From a virus: 24,543 nt of DNA. Both the position numbers and the translations under genes were made by a program. Shown here piece after piece: positions 15,023 to 23,318 of this stretch (position 1 is the stretch's first letter; each line of letters begins with the position of its first letter). The notes beneath the pieces are model-generated. The model saw only the letters and a program-made list of their open reading frames with translations. It made no database searches and was not told the DNA's origin. The DNA is taken from IMG/VR virus record IMGVR_UViG_3300027805_000086, positions 1-24,543 of that record; one strand, written 5' to 3'.

Positions 15023-15645
15023 TGGCTTTGACGACCTACAACGAGCTGAAAACCTCGGTCGCTGACTGGCTGAACAGGACCGACCTGACGGCGGTCGTGC
15101 CCGACTTTATCTCGCTGGCCGAGGCGCAGATTGAGAGGACGCTGCGCACTCGCCAGATGATTGTGCGCGCCACGGCCTCGATTGACACCGAATACAGCGC
15201 GGTTCCTGCTGACTTCCTCGAGACTAAATCAATCAAGCTGAACACTAACCCTGTAACGGCTCTGGCCTTTGAGTCGATTGACGCGATGGATCAGCTCAAG
15301 GCCACGACCTACATCGCCTCGGGGAAGCCTCAGTATTTCAGCATCGTCGGCGGCCAGATCAGGGTTTTGCCGGTGCCTGATGCGACTTACACCGCCGAGC
15401 TGACCTACTATGCAAAATTGAGTAAGTTATCAAGCACCAATACAACAAACTGGCTTTTGACGCAGGCGCCGGATGTGTACCTTTACGGATCGCTGATGCA
15501 GGCGGCTCCTTACCTCAAGGAGGATGAGCGCATTACGGTCTGGGCCAGCATTTATGCAAGAGGGCTTGAGGAATTGCAGATTGCAGATGATCGCGGCGCG
15601 ACGTCTGGCGGGGCCATAATGATGCGTGCCAGGACTTTCGGATAA
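15022..15645 (+). CDS. Head-tail adaptor protein (P22 gp4/T7 gp11-like)
   Basis: This 207-residue protein starts MALTTYNELKTSVADWLNRT and has FISLAEAQIERTLRTRQMIV, VPADFLETKSIKL and a YYAKLSKLSS segment before a helix rich in aromatic residues (LLTQAPDVYLYGSLMQAAPY). This is the pattern of phage adaptor proteins that bind below the portal and form the head-tail gatekeeper. Length fits. The gene overlaps the previous stop by one base (TGATG). Gene order after portal and capsid agrees. Confidence 0.82.
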   Translation: MALTTYNELKTSVADWLNRTDLTAVVPDFISLAEAQIERTLRTRQMIVRATASIDTEYSAVPADFLETKSIKLNTNPVTALAFESIDAMDQLKATTYIASGKPQYFSIVGGQIRVLPVPDATYTAELTYYAKLSKLSSTNTTNWLLTQAPDVYLYGSLMQAAPYLKEDERITVWASIYARGLEELQIADDRGATSGGAIMMRARTFG

Positions 15646-15658
15646 AGGAGTGCAATAA

Positions 15659-16057
15659 ATGTCATCGTTCACCGACTACACCGAGAACCTGGTTCTCAAT
15701 TGGCTGCTGACCACGAACAGCGCCACCCGACCGACCGCTTGGTATGTGGGTCTTTTCACTTCTGCCCCGAGCGACACTGGCGGCGGCACCGAGGTCAGCG
15801 GCAATGGTTATGCACGCGCTTCGACCGGCACGATCAGCGTCTCCGGCACCTCGCCCACGACCGCAACGAATGCCGCTGCAATTGAGTTTGCTGCCGCTTC
15901 TGGCGGCAACTGGGGCACGATTGGCTGGGCGGCGATCTTCGATGCGTCGACCGGCGGCAATATGCTGGCCTGGGCAGCCTTGACGACATCGCGGACGATC
16001 AACGATGGCGACGTTCTGCGCATCCCGGCTGGCGATCTTGATGTGACGCTGACTTAA
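15659..16057 (+). CDS. Phage tail fibre-like structural protein
   Basis: This 132-residue, strand-rich protein starts MSSFTDYTENLVLNWLLTTN and carries AWYVGLFTSAPSDTGGGTEV followed by SGNGYARA. That combination marks a widespread small phage tail fibre/virion protein type. It is rich in Gly, Ala, Ser and Thr and ends in an IPAGDLDVTLT strand. AAAGGAG (15645-15651 region) gives a ribosome site. The exact position in the virion is unknown. Confidence 0.75.
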   Translation: MSSFTDYTENLVLNWLLTTNSATRPTAWYVGLFTSAPSDTGGGTEVSGNGYARASTGTISVSGTSPTTATNAAAIEFAAASGGNWGTIGWAAIFDASTGGNMLAWAALTTSRTINDGDVLRIPAGDLDVTLT

Positions 16058-16059
16058 TC

Positions 16060-16821
16060 ATGGCTGCATACGGCGGCGGCCCATATGGGCAGGGTAATTA
16101 TTCCTACGGGATTACCCTCGCCGCTGTAACTGTCTCGGCATCCTCAACGACGGCGATCTCTGCCGTTCGCTATGTTTTTGGCGCCTTTACGAGCGCCTCA
16201 TCATCAACTGCTGCAGTCGCGGCAAACGTTGTTAAAAATGCGTCGTTTAGCGTTTCTGCGTCGTCTTCTGTTTCTGTAAATGCACAACGTGTCTCAGATG
16301 GCGCATTTACATCGGCGGCTGAGTCCTCTGCCAGCGTCAGCGCCCTGCGGTATGCGATAGGCGCTGCCACCTCTGCAAGCACTTCGTCCGTTAGTGTTGC
16401 TGCCCTGCGGTACGCGATAGGCTCATTTGCATCGCCTGGCGTCAGCGCCATGACGGTCAATGCAGTGCGTGTGCCGATGATTGAGATCCTTATTCAGGAT
16501 TTTGGCACGATGACGGTCAGCACAAGTGTTGTCGTCAATCAAGCTGTCACGATCAATGCTCAGTCCAGCATGGCAGCTAATGCTGTCGCGGTGCGCCAGC
16601 CTCAAATTCTGATCGCAGAAACATCTGGCATGAGCATAGCTGGTGTCCTAAAATGGGCAACAGAATCCGACACGCCGGAAACATGGTCAAGCATCCCAGA
16701 TCAATCAGAGATCTGGACTGCGGTTTCTGATGCATCGACGAGCTGGGCTCCGCAGAGCGACACGCCCGAGCCCTGGACTCCGATTTCCGAAAACTCCGAA
16801 ACCTGGCAAATTGCCGCATGA
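16060..16821 (+). CDS. Repeat-built putative adhesin/tail fibre with 20- and 10-residue repeats
   Basis: This 253-residue protein starts with a Gly/Tyr-rich tip (AAYGGGPYGQGNYSYG). Five tandem 20-residue repeats follow (36-55, 56-75, 76-95, 96-115, 116-135), each opening near V/L-R-Y and closing in a S-x-V-x-A strand, for example LRYAIGAATSASTSSVSVAA. A region of longer strands (136-195) leads to a C-terminal tract with Trp at 199, 209, 219, 229, 239 and 249, exactly every 10 residues, in a S-D/E-x-x-x-x-W pattern. No Cys or membrane segment is present. It lies between fibre-like genes, 2 bp after the previous stop, so a virion surface or fibre protein is likely; the family is unknown to me. 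Confidence 0.72.
   Translation: MAAYGGGPYGQGNYSYGITLAAVTVSASSTTAISAVRYVFGAFTSASSSTAAVAANVVKNASFSVSASSSVSVNAQRVSDGAFTSAAESSASVSALRYAIGAATSASTSSVSVAALRYAIGSFASPGVSAMTVNAVRVPMIEILIQDFGTMTVSTSVVVNQAVTINAQSSMAANAVAVRQPQILIAETSGMSIAGVLKWATESDTPETWSSIPDQSEIWTAVSDASTSWAPQSDTPEPWTPISENSETWQIAA
16165..16464 (+). repeat. Five tandem 60 bp repeats inside the adhesin-like gene
   Basis: The DNA codes five 20-residue units without gaps. Most copies have diverged, but the 21 bp segments at 16342-16362 and 16402-16422 differ at only one base, showing that the fourth and fifth unit starts duplicated or converted recently. Confidence 0.75.
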
Positions 16822-16829
16822 GGTGAAAG

Positions 16830-18236
16830 ATGGCCGATACCACGACAACTAACCTGCTGCTGACCAAGCCCGAGGTCGGCGCTTCTACCGACACTTGGGG
16901 CACCAAGCTCAATACCGACCTAGACAGCATCGATGCTGTGTTTGCTGGTGCTGGCACTGGAACGAGCGTCGGCCTGAACATCGGAAGCGGAAAGAAGCTA
17001 AAGATTGTTGGCGACGTCATTGATACAAATGGCAATGAGCTTCTTAAAGTCAGTGCAACGGCATCGGCTGTCAATGAGTTGACGGTTACGAATGCTGCGA
17101 CAGGTAGTGCGCCAAGATTATCAGCCTCTGGAGACGACACAAATATTGCTGTGAGACTTGCCGGTAAGGGGACCGGAGATGTTGTAGCTCAAGTCAATGG
17201 CTCGGATGTGTGGAGCGCATCAAGCTCATTTGGCTTCAAAAACCGCATCATCAACGGCGGTATGGTGATCGACCAGAGGAATGCTGGGGCGAGTGGAACC
17301 GCACTTGCATACACTGTTGATCGTTGGGGGTATAACGCCACACAAGCCACAAAAGCAACTTGGCAACAAAACGCTGGTTCAGTAACGCCCCCAGCAGGAT
17401 TTACAAACTATCTAGGCATTACGTCTTCTTCCGCTTATTCTGTTTTGACGGGGGACACGTTTTATCTAAGCCAAGCAATTGAAGGTTTTAATGTTGCTGA
17501 TCTTTCTTGGGGATCGGCATCAGCGGCAACAGTCACGTTATCTTTCTGGGTTCGTTCTAGCCTGACAGGGACATTTGGTGGTGCTCTTGTAAACAGCGCT
17601 GGCAACCGCTCTTACCCGTTTAGCTACACCATCAGCGCTGCAAACACTTGGGAATACAAGACGATCACAATCTCTGGTGACACTACTGGAACATGGCTAA
17701 CAAATAATGGTGTTGGCATTACTCTGCGCCTCGGTCTTGGTTCAGGCTCAACTTACACCGGTACTGCTGGTGCATGGGCGGCGTCAAACTTAGTTCAATC
17801 AACTGGCTCTGTCTCCATCGTCGGCACCAACGGCGCCACCTTCTACATCACAGGAGTACAACTAGAGCGCGGCAGCACAGCAACGAGCTTTGATTTCAGA
17901 CCGTATGGGACTGAGTTGATGCTGTGTCAGAGGTATTATGCGTTGGTTAGGTCTGGTGCTAGTGGTGTAACACAATCTTCGGCAGCAATTACTGTTGGCT
18001 GGAAAAATCCAGTAGAAATGAGGGCGTCGCCAACAATTGCTTTGTATTCAACAACACTTGTAATACGCCAAGATGGGGCTGCTTCGTTTACGTCGTCTGG
18101 TTCAACAATGACAGACTATTCAGCAGACACGTTTGGCGGATGGGCTGTTGTTAATGGTTTTACAGGTTTGACAACAACACGGTCAGCAATAACTTTTCCA
18201 ACAACGGCGGCTTTTACACTTGGCGCGGAGTTATAA
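16830..18236 (+). CDS. Tail fibre / receptor-binding protein
   Basis: This 468-residue protein has a conserved virion-anchor N-terminus ([20 protein letters not shown], 7-26, then [12 protein letters not shown]). A strand-rich shaft follows, and then a second module opening [20 protein letters not shown] (134-153) and YTVDRWGY (161-168), a start seen in many phage fibres with carbohydrate-binding distal domains. The C-terminal part (about 170-468) is Ser/Thr/Gly-rich with aromatic residues, as expected for a receptor-contacting jelly-roll. From about 17000 the gene is more AT-rich than its neighbours, suggesting that the distal module was acquired separately. It follows the adhesin-like gene by 8 bp, with AGGTGA as ribosome site. 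Confidence 0.82.
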   Translation: MADTTTTNLLLTKPEVGASTDTWGTKLNTDLDSIDAVFAGAGTGTSVGLNIGSGKKLKIVGDVIDTNGNELLKVSATASAVNELTVTNAATGSAPRLSASGDDTNIAVRLAGKGTGDVVAQVNGSDVWSASSSFGFKNRIINGGMVIDQRNAGASGTALAYTVDRWGYNATQATKATWQQNAGSVTPPAGFTNYLGITSSSAYSVLTGDTFYLSQAIEGFNVADLSWGSASAATVTLSFWVRSSLTGTFGGALVNSAGNRSYPFSYTISAANTWEYKTITISGDTTGTWLTNNGVGITLRLGLGSGSTYTGTAGAWAASNLVQSTGSVSIVGTNGATFYITGVQLERGSTATSFDFRPYGTELMLCQRYYALVRSGASGVTQSSAAITVGWKNPVEMRASPTIALYSTTLVIRQDGAASFTSSGSTMTDYSADTFGGWAVVNGFTGLTTTRSAITFPTTAAFTLGAEL

Positions 18237-18383
18237 ATGTATAAATTGCACAAAGACCTTTTTGTAGTGACGAGAATTGTAGATGGTGCTGGCATACCCT
18301 TCGACCCCGCGAACACGGATTATCAGGCTTACCTGAAGTGGCTCTCCGAGGGCAACCAACCTCTCCCAGCAGATGAGGAGTAA
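18237..18383 (+). CDS. Small tail-associated protein (DYQAYLKWLSEGN type)
   Basis: The 48-residue product starts MYKLHKDLFVVTRIVDGAGI and ends PFDPANTDYQAYLKWLSEGN plus QPLPADEE. This Asp/Tyr/Trp-rich ending recurs at the C-termini of phage tail-fibre-associated proteins. The ATG follows the fibre stop codon with no gap, so translation probably depends on ribosomes finishing the fibre gene. A fibre chaperone or assembly protein is a guess from position. Confidence 0.7.
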   Translation: MYKLHKDLFVVTRIVDGAGIPFDPANTDYQAYLKWLSEGNQPLPADEE

Positions 18384-18385
18384 TC

Positions 18386-18619
18386 ATGGAACCCGGCGAA
18401 ATCGATCCCGTAAAGTATGGCGCCATGTGGCAGCGCGTCCAGGACTACGAGCGCCGGTTTGAGGTCATCGACAAGAAGCTAGACAAGATGGAGGGCCAGA
18501 TAGAGGAGCTTCTGGCCTTAGCAAATAAGGGTAAAGGCGGCTTCTGGATGGGGATGACGATTGCCAGCAGCGTGGGGGCTGCAGTGGCGTGGATAGCGGG
18601 GCATTTCAAGGGGGGGTGA
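18386..18619 (+). CDS. XhlA-like small membrane protein, lysis cassette
   Basis: This 77-residue protein has an N-terminal coiled coil (about 14-48, YERRFEVIDKKLDKMEGQIE), a GKGG turn and one C-terminal membrane helix (about 53-74, FWMGMTIASSVGAAVAWIAG). This is the layout of hemolysin XhlA-type proteins that cooperate with holins. It lies 2 bp after the previous gene and heads a run of membrane proteins before the endolysin. A holin accessory role is inferred. Confidence 0.7.
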   Translation: MEPGEIDPVKYGAMWQRVQDYERRFEVIDKKLDKMEGQIEELLALANKGKGGFWMGMTIASSVGAAVAWIAGHFKGG

Positions 18620-18620
18620 A

Positions 18621-19097
18621 ATGATTGATCCAGTTACCGCATTGGCGGCCATATCGTCGGCGGTTGAGCTGGTCAAGAAGGTGGCCGCGACTGTTGATGA
18701 TGTGACATCGCTCGGCCCGGTCTTAGGGAAGTATTTCGACGCCAAGGCTGATGCGATTGAGGTGGTGCAGAAGTCGCAGCAAGGCGAATTTAAGGGTTCG
18801 GCACTTGGCAAGGCAATTGAGCTCGAGATGGCGATTGAGCAGGCCCGCCAGTTCGAGGAGCAGATAAAGATGCTCTTCTTCCAGGCTAATAAGATGGACG
18901 TCTGGATGCGGATCTCGGCCCGCGCTAAGAGGATTGAGGCTGATGCAGCGCACGCTGCTAGGCGCAAGAAGGAAGCAGAGAAGAAGAGGCAGGAGCAGAT
19001 GGAAGAGCTAATCGCTGTGATCTCTGGCGTCTTCGTGCTTCTTATCACTATCGCCGCGACTGTTTTTGTAATCATGCAAGCAATGGAGCAAAAGTAA
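18621..19097 (+). CDS. Lysis-region protein with coiled coil and C-terminal membrane helix
   Basis: This 158-residue protein starts MIDPVTALAAISSAVELVKK and is helical and charged through the middle, with a basic coiled-coil stretch (about 103-128, AARRKKEAEKKRQEQMEELI). It ends in a membrane helix (about 130-152, VISGVFVLLITIAATVFVIM). Similar proteins occur in the lysis regions of marine podovirus-like phages, with no assigned function. A C-terminal membrane anchor would leave the bulk in the cytoplasm, so it is not a typical spanin. It overlaps the holin-like gene by one base (TAATG). Confidence 0.7.
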   Translation: MIDPVTALAAISSAVELVKKVAATVDDVTSLGPVLGKYFDAKADAIEVVQKSQQGEFKGSALGKAIELEMAIEQARQFEEQIKMLFFQANKMDVWMRISARAKRIEADAAHAARRKKEAEKKRQEQMEELIAVISGVFVLLITIAATVFVIMQAMEQK

Positions 19098-19600
19098 TGC
19101 TTTCTCTTATCTCTACACTTGGCGGTCTACTCATCTCTGGTCTGCCTAAGCTGCTGGAATACTTCCAGAACAAGTCAGATCAGAAGCATGAGCTTGCACT
19201 TGCGCGGCTGCAGACTGAGCGTGAGCTGCAACTGGCGGCGCAAGGCTTCGCGGCACAAGCCCGTATTGAAGAAATACGCACAGAGCAAGTGGCGATGCAG
19301 ACTGATGCAGAGAAGGTGACGGCTGCGTTAGATCACGATAAAGAAATCGTCCGTAACTCCAGCAAGTGGGTGGTCAACTATATCGGCACTGTGCGGCCAA
19401 CCATCACATATATTTTTGTCATTGAACTAGTTTGCATTAACGCATTCATGTGCTACTACTTATATTCACACCCTGGCTTGATTGCAGGTATTGATGACGT
19501 ACTGAAGTATGCAGACATTGTTTTCAGCGAAGACGAGATGGCACTGCTGTCTGGGATCATTGCGTACTGGATGGGTAGCCGTAGCTGGAGCAAGAAATGA
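19097..19600 (+). CDS. Putative 3TM holin (GTA_holin_3TM-like)
   Basis: This 167-residue protein has a hydrophobic N-terminus (1-20), a charged coiled coil (about 25-88), then a WVVNYIGTVRPTITYIFVIE segment (91-110) leading into a membrane helix (about 102-123). A C-terminal hydrophobic stretch ends in LLSGIIAYWMGSRSWSKK (150-167). The RP-x-T-Y-x-F motif and the WMGSRS end match the holin family described from gene-transfer agents. Holins open the inner membrane at a set time so that the endolysin reaches the wall. The GIY-YIG gene starts within its stop codon (ATGA), separating it from the endolysin. Confidence 0.75.
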   Translation: MLSLISTLGGLLISGLPKLLEYFQNKSDQKHELALARLQTERELQLAAQGFAAQARIEEIRTEQVAMQTDAEKVTAALDHDKEIVRNSSKWVVNYIGTVRPTITYIFVIELVCINAFMCYYLYSHPGLIAGIDDVLKYADIVFSEDEMALLSGIIAYWMGSRSWSKK

Positions 19601-20082
19601 TCGGGGTCTATGCCGTAGTCAACAAGGCTACACATCGGGCCTATGTTGGCAGTTCAGCCAACTTAAGTAAGCGACTTATCGCACACAAGAGTGCCATCAA
19701 GACCCAAAAGTTTCTGCACTATCAAGGTTATGCTAAAGATGTCATCAAATTTGGCTTCAATTCGTTTGATTTTAGAGTGCTCAAAGAAACAAAAACAATT
19801 GATGAGGCACGAGAGTTAGAAGAGGCTTTCTTGGAAATTTTCTTGACTGACCTTTACAACGTGTCTCCTAGTTGGAAAGGCGGCTCCGGTGCAAGTAGGA
19901 CTAACGTCCAACCCTACATAGAAGGTGCCGCAAAAAGACTTGCGACACCAGGCTACAGGCAAAAACTTAGCGACGCTTGTAAAGGCAAAAGACAGATTGT
20001 TGAGTGCCCTCACTGCGCCAAATCTGGTGGTGGAGGTAATATGAGGCGTTATCACTTTGATAACTGCAAGGTGAAGAAGTGA
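19597..20082 (+). CDS. GIY-YIG homing endonuclease
   Basis: This 161-residue protein has GVYAVVNK (3-10) and AYVGSSANLSKRLIAHKS (15-32), which form the GIY-YIG core with Arg26 and His30. The probable catalytic Glu lies in ELEEAFLEIF (73-82), and Asn88 completes the core. The C-terminus carries a zinc-finger motif, CPHCAKSGGGG with RYHFDNC (Cys137, Cys140, His153, Cys157), common in phage homing endonucleases. The gene is more AT-rich than the flanking genes. It sits exactly between holin and endolysin, overlapping both by 4 bp (ATGA at its start, GTGA at its end). It would cut related phage genomes that lack it. Activity is inferred. Confidence 0.9.
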   Translation: MIGVYAVVNKATHRAYVGSSANLSKRLIAHKSAIKTQKFLHYQGYAKDVIKFGFNSFDFRVLKETKTIDEARELEEAFLEIFLTDLYNVSPSWKGGSGASRTNVQPYIEGAAKRLATPGYRQKLSDACKGKRQIVECPHCAKSGGGGNMRRYHFDNCKVKK

Positions 20083-20600
20083 AGCTATCAAAGGCTGGCG
20101 CCGATCTGATGCATCGCTTTGAAGGATGCAGGAATCGGCCTTACCTTTGCCCGGCTCACATCTGGACGATTGGCTACGGCCATGTTCTGTATCAATATCA
20201 GATTAGGCTGCCGATGGTGGCAACTGATGGAAAGATTGCCAGGAAAGATTACCCACTGAAGGCAGAAGATGCGAGAGTCTGGAGCAAACAAGAAATCGAA
20301 GAACTATTCGCGGCTGACGTCGCGTCTTTTGAACGCGGTGTTTTACGACTTGTTCCCACTGTTATTGGCCGTCAAGGCAGCTTTGACGCTCTGGTCAGTA
20401 TTAGCTACAACTTCGGTCTAGGAAACCTTCAGCGCAGCACGATCCGCATGAAGGCTAATCGCCGCGACTGGAAAGGTGCTGCAGAGGCTTTTATGCAGTG
20501 GACGAAGGGAGGCGGCAGAGAACTTCCTGGCTTGGTGCGCCGCCGCAAGGCTGAGATCGAATTATTCTTGAGCGACGATAAAGATGGCGACGAATCTTAA
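20079..20600 (+). CDS. Endolysin, GH24 lysozyme (muramidase)
   Basis: This 173-residue T4/P22-type lysozyme cleaves the MurNAc-GlcNAc bond of peptidoglycan. The catalytic triad positions are Glu15, Cys24 and Thr30 ([20 protein letters not shown]), so Cys takes the place of the Asp found in T4 lysozyme (E-8-D-5-T); the Cys variant is known in phage lysozymes. The domain continues through [20 protein letters not shown] and ends [14 protein letters not shown], usual for the family. No signal peptide or SAR anchor is visible, so release should need the holin. The start is GTG 20079, inside the GIY-YIG stop. It overlaps the next gene by 17 bp. Confidence 0.92.
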   Translation: MKLSKAGADLMHRFEGCRNRPYLCPAHIWTIGYGHVLYQYQIRLPMVATDGKIARKDYPLKAEDARVWSKQEIEELFAADVASFERGVLRLVPTVIGRQGSFDALVSISYNFGLGNLQRSTIRMKANRRDWKGAAEAFMQWTKGGGRELPGLVRRRKAEIELFLSDDKDGDES

Positions 20601-21468
20601 CCAGCAGCTTCAATCGCCTCCGGCGCCTGACATTGGTTCAGCACCGGCGCTGTATGACCGCACCTATGTCGATCAAAGCAACGGCGCAATGCGCACGTTC
20701 TTTATCCGTCTGGTCAATGCTGTTTCGACGCTATTCGGGCCGCGTGGCGGCAAGTACCTGAATATTCCTTCAGGCGCCTTTCAGGACTCTACGGATCAGA
20801 CAGACGGCTCGACCGCTGTGGCGTACTACTTCAGATACAACACAACGGACTACAGCAACGGCGTAAGCGTAGCTTCTCGCACCGCGTCCTTCACGGGTTC
20901 AATCACCACTACGACCTTGACGGTATCGGCGATCTCGGCAGGTGCGATTTACCCGTCAATGCAGATCAGCGGAACTGGCGTCACGGCTGGCACCAGGATC
21001 GTCGCGCAGCTTACAGGAACGACCGGCGGGACAGGTACATACACTGTATCTACATCGCAGACCGTGACCTCGACCGCAATGACCGGGGATCTGCCATCGA
21101 AGATCAGCGTGTCTCAGGCTGGGCTGTACAACGTGCAGTTTAGTGCGCAGTTCATCAACACGACGAACGATGTGCAGGAGATCTCTATCTGGTTCCGTGT
21201 AAATGGAACTGATGTGCCAAACTCAAACAGCGAGTTTGGCATTAAGCAGCGCAAGTCCACCGGCACCGCCAGCCGCCTGATCGCGGCTATGAACTTTGTT
21301 CTTGAGCTCGCGGAGAATGACTACTTTGAGATTATGTGGCGCGTCTCAGACTCTGGCGTCTCGATTGAGCAGTTCCCCGCATTCACGGCCAGCGGGACGA
21401 CTCCCGCAATCCCTGCTACTCCGTCGATAATTGTGACCGTGACCTTCGTCTCTAACCGTACAGCGTGA
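20584..21468 (+). CDS. Virion protein with a C1q/TNF-like jelly-roll split by an inserted domain
   Basis: This 294-residue protein starts with a conserved virion N-terminus ([20 protein letters not shown], 22-41, then [20 protein letters not shown]). A jelly-roll domain begins [19 protein letters not shown] (78-96) and resumes at [20 protein letters not shown] (171-190), ending near 292. Between them (about 98-168) is a Thr/Ser/Gly-rich module ([31 protein letters not shown]) of a kind inserted in many unrelated phage proteins. This suggests a domain inserted into a loop. The product is probably an exposed fibre or head decoration. The start at 20584 lies inside the lysozyme gene and has a weak Shine-Dalgarno. 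Confidence 0.75.
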   Translation: MATNLNQQLQSPPAPDIGSAPALYDRTYVDQSNGAMRTFFIRLVNAVSTLFGPRGGKYLNIPSGAFQDSTDQTDGSTAVAYYFRYNTTDYSNGVSVASRTASFTGSITTTTLTVSAISAGAIYPSMQISGTGVTAGTRIVAQLTGTTGGTGTYTVSTSQTVTSTAMTGDLPSKISVSQAGLYNVQFSAQFINTTNDVQEISIWFRVNGTDVPNSNSEFGIKQRKSTGTASRLIAAMNFVLELAENDYFEIMWRVSDSGVSIEQFPAFTASGTTPAIPATPSIIVTVTFVSNRTA

Positions 21469-21472
21469 AATC

Positions 21473-22954
21473 ATGGCCTACATCCCACTAAAGATCCCGC
21501 CTGGCGTCTACCGTAACGGCACAGAGTATCAGTCTGCTGGCCGTTACTACGATTCGTCTTTAGTCCGCTGGTTCGAGGGGACGATGCGCCCTGTCGGCGG
21601 GTGGCGTAAACGCAGCACCTCGCAGATGACCGGAGCGTGTAGAGGGTTCATCAACTGGCGGGACAACAGTGGCAATCGCTGGATCGGAGCTGGAACGCAT
21701 TCCAAACTCTACGCCATGAACGAGAGTGGTGTTCTGAAGGACATCACTCCTTCAGGCTTTACGCCTGGCAGCGCCGATGCGGTAGCGAAGATCGGCTATG
21801 GTTATGGACCTTACGGCTCATACGCCTACGGAGTGGCGCGGCCTGATACCGGAACTTTCTCACCAGCAACGACATGGAGCCTGGACACCTGGGGCGAGTA
21901 TCTGGTTGGCTGCTCCAGCAGTGACGGCAAACTCTACGAGTGGCAGCTTGGGTTTGCAGGCCCCACTCTGGCCGCTGCGATTGCGAACGCTCCGACCAGC
22001 AATGAGGCTATTCTGGTCACCGCCGAGAGGTTCGTGTTCGCTCTAGGCGCGGGGGGCAACCCGCGCAAGGTGCAGTGGTGCGACCAGGAGAACAATACAG
22101 TCTGGACGCCTGCCGCGACGAATCAGGCTGGCGACTTTGAGCTGGCGACTGTAGGCGACATCAAATGCGGCAAGCGCGTGCGCGGTTTGTCGCTTATCTT
22201 CACCGATGTGGACGTTCACACCGCGACCTATATCGGGCTGCCTTATGTGTACAGCTTTGAGAAGGTCGGCTCTGCCTGCGGCGTGATTTCATCGCAATCC
22301 GTGGCAGCCATCGAGACGGCTGCGATCTGGATGTCGCGCTCCGGCTTCTGGATATATGACGGATATGTCAAGCCGCTGCCCTGCGATGTTGCTGACTTCG
22401 TGTTTCAGGATCTGAACATGGGGCAGGCAAGCAAGATCTACGCTGTTAATAACTCAAAGTATGGCGAGATCTGGTGGTTCTATCCTTCAAGCCAAGCTAC
22501 TGAGAACGATTCTTATGTGGTGTACAACTACCGAGAAGGGCATTGGGCCATTGGCGATCTGGCGCGGACCGCTGGCACAGACAGAGGGGTTTTCACTAAT
22601 CCGCTGATGGTTTCAAGCGACGGCTACGTTTACGAGCACGAGGTCGGCTATGCCTACGACTCGGCAACGCCTTTCGCTGAATCTGGCCCGATTGAGCTTG
22701 GCAACGGGGATCGCACCATGACGGTTCTGGAGCTGGTGCCGGACGAGCAGACGCTTGGCGAGGTGACTGTCTCCTTCAAGGTCAAGAATTACCCGACGGA
22801 CACCGAAACGACGTTCGGGCCGTACACCGCGAGTCAGCCGACGGATGTGCGTTTTTCTGGCCGCCAGGTGAAGGTGAGATACACCGGTGCGGTGCTTGAG
22901 GATTGGCGCGTCGGCGTGCCTCGGATGGAGGCCGTCGCGGCAGGGAAACGCTAA
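21473..22954 (+). CDS. Packaged-DNA stabilisation/tail hub protein (P22 gp10-like beta-propeller)
   Basis: This 493-residue protein starts MAYIPLKIPPGVYRNGTEYQ, then SAGRYYDSSLVRWFEGTMRP and VGGWRK, the characteristic opening of podovirus proteins related to P22 gp10. Those form the tail tube end below the adaptor and hold packaged DNA in. Many W-containing blade-like strands follow (GNRWIGAGTHSKLYAMNESG, NNTVWTPAA, SRSGFWIYDG, EIWWFYP, EGHWAIGD), consistent with a beta-propeller. The C-terminus is a strand-rich domain ending RVGVPRMEAVAAGKR. Family length is about 470-500, as here. It follows the jelly-roll gene by 4 bp. The gp10 relation is inferred from pattern. Confidence 0.78.
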   Translation: MAYIPLKIPPGVYRNGTEYQSAGRYYDSSLVRWFEGTMRPVGGWRKRSTSQMTGACRGFINWRDNSGNRWIGAGTHSKLYAMNESGVLKDITPSGFTPGSADAVAKIGYGYGPYGSYAYGVARPDTGTFSPATTWSLDTWGEYLVGCSSSDGKLYEWQLGFAGPTLAAAIANAPTSNEAILVTAERFVFALGAGGNPRKVQWCDQENNTVWTPAATNQAGDFELATVGDIKCGKRVRGLSLIFTDVDVHTATYIGLPYVYSFEKVGSACGVISSQSVAAIETAAIWMSRSGFWIYDGYVKPLPCDVADFVFQDLNMGQASKIYAVNNSKYGEIWWFYPSSQATENDSYVVYNYREGHWAIGDLARTAGTDRGVFTNPLMVSSDGYVYEHEVGYAYDSATPFAESGPIELGNGDRTMTVLELVPDEQTLGEVTVSFKVKNYPTDTETTFGPYTASQPTDVRFSGRQVKVRYTGAVLEDWRVGVPRMEAVAAGKR

Positions 22955-23316
22955 TGGATGCTGAGTTTGATCGGTGTTCTAAATGGCTGGAGGCAGCATT
23001 AGAATACTCTGGAGGCACACACACGATAGAGGATATTGCGGCAGGAGTGAGGGATGGCAGATTTCAGTTCTGGCCTTCGCAAAACGCCGCAGCGATCACC
23101 GAGATCATTGTCTACCCGCGACTGAAAGCTCTTAACTGGTTTTTGGCTGGCGGCGACCTAGATGACCTCAAAGTCATGCGACCTTACGTCGAGCTTTGGG
23201 CGAAGCAGCAAGGTTGCAGCAGGTCAACTTTCTCAGGCCGTAGAGGATGGGAAAGAACCTTCTTAAAGGATGAAGGCTATAAACCGCAGTGGTTTGTAGT
23301 GAGCAAGGAGCTTTAA
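22954..23316 (+). CDS. Conserved phage protein near internal virion genes
   Basis: The protein is 120 residues from ATG 22954, which overlaps the previous stop by one base (TAATG). The same frame is open back to 22903, but that part lies inside the stabilisation gene and codes only Arg/Gly-rich filler. The sequence is rich in conserved features: EFDRCSKWLEAALEYSGGTH, FQFWPSQNAAAITEIIVYPR, LNWFLAGGDLDDLKVMRPYV and GCSRSTFSGRRGWERTF. I recognise it as a recurrent phage protein near internal virion protein genes; a GNAT-like or assembly role has been suggested for such proteins, but I cannot confirm it. Confidence 0.8.
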   Translation: MDAEFDRCSKWLEAALEYSGGTHTIEDIAAGVRDGRFQFWPSQNAAAITEIIVYPRLKALNWFLAGGDLDDLKVMRPYVELWAKQQGCSRSTFSGRRGWERTFLKDEGYKPQWFVVSKEL

Positions 23317-23318
23317 AA

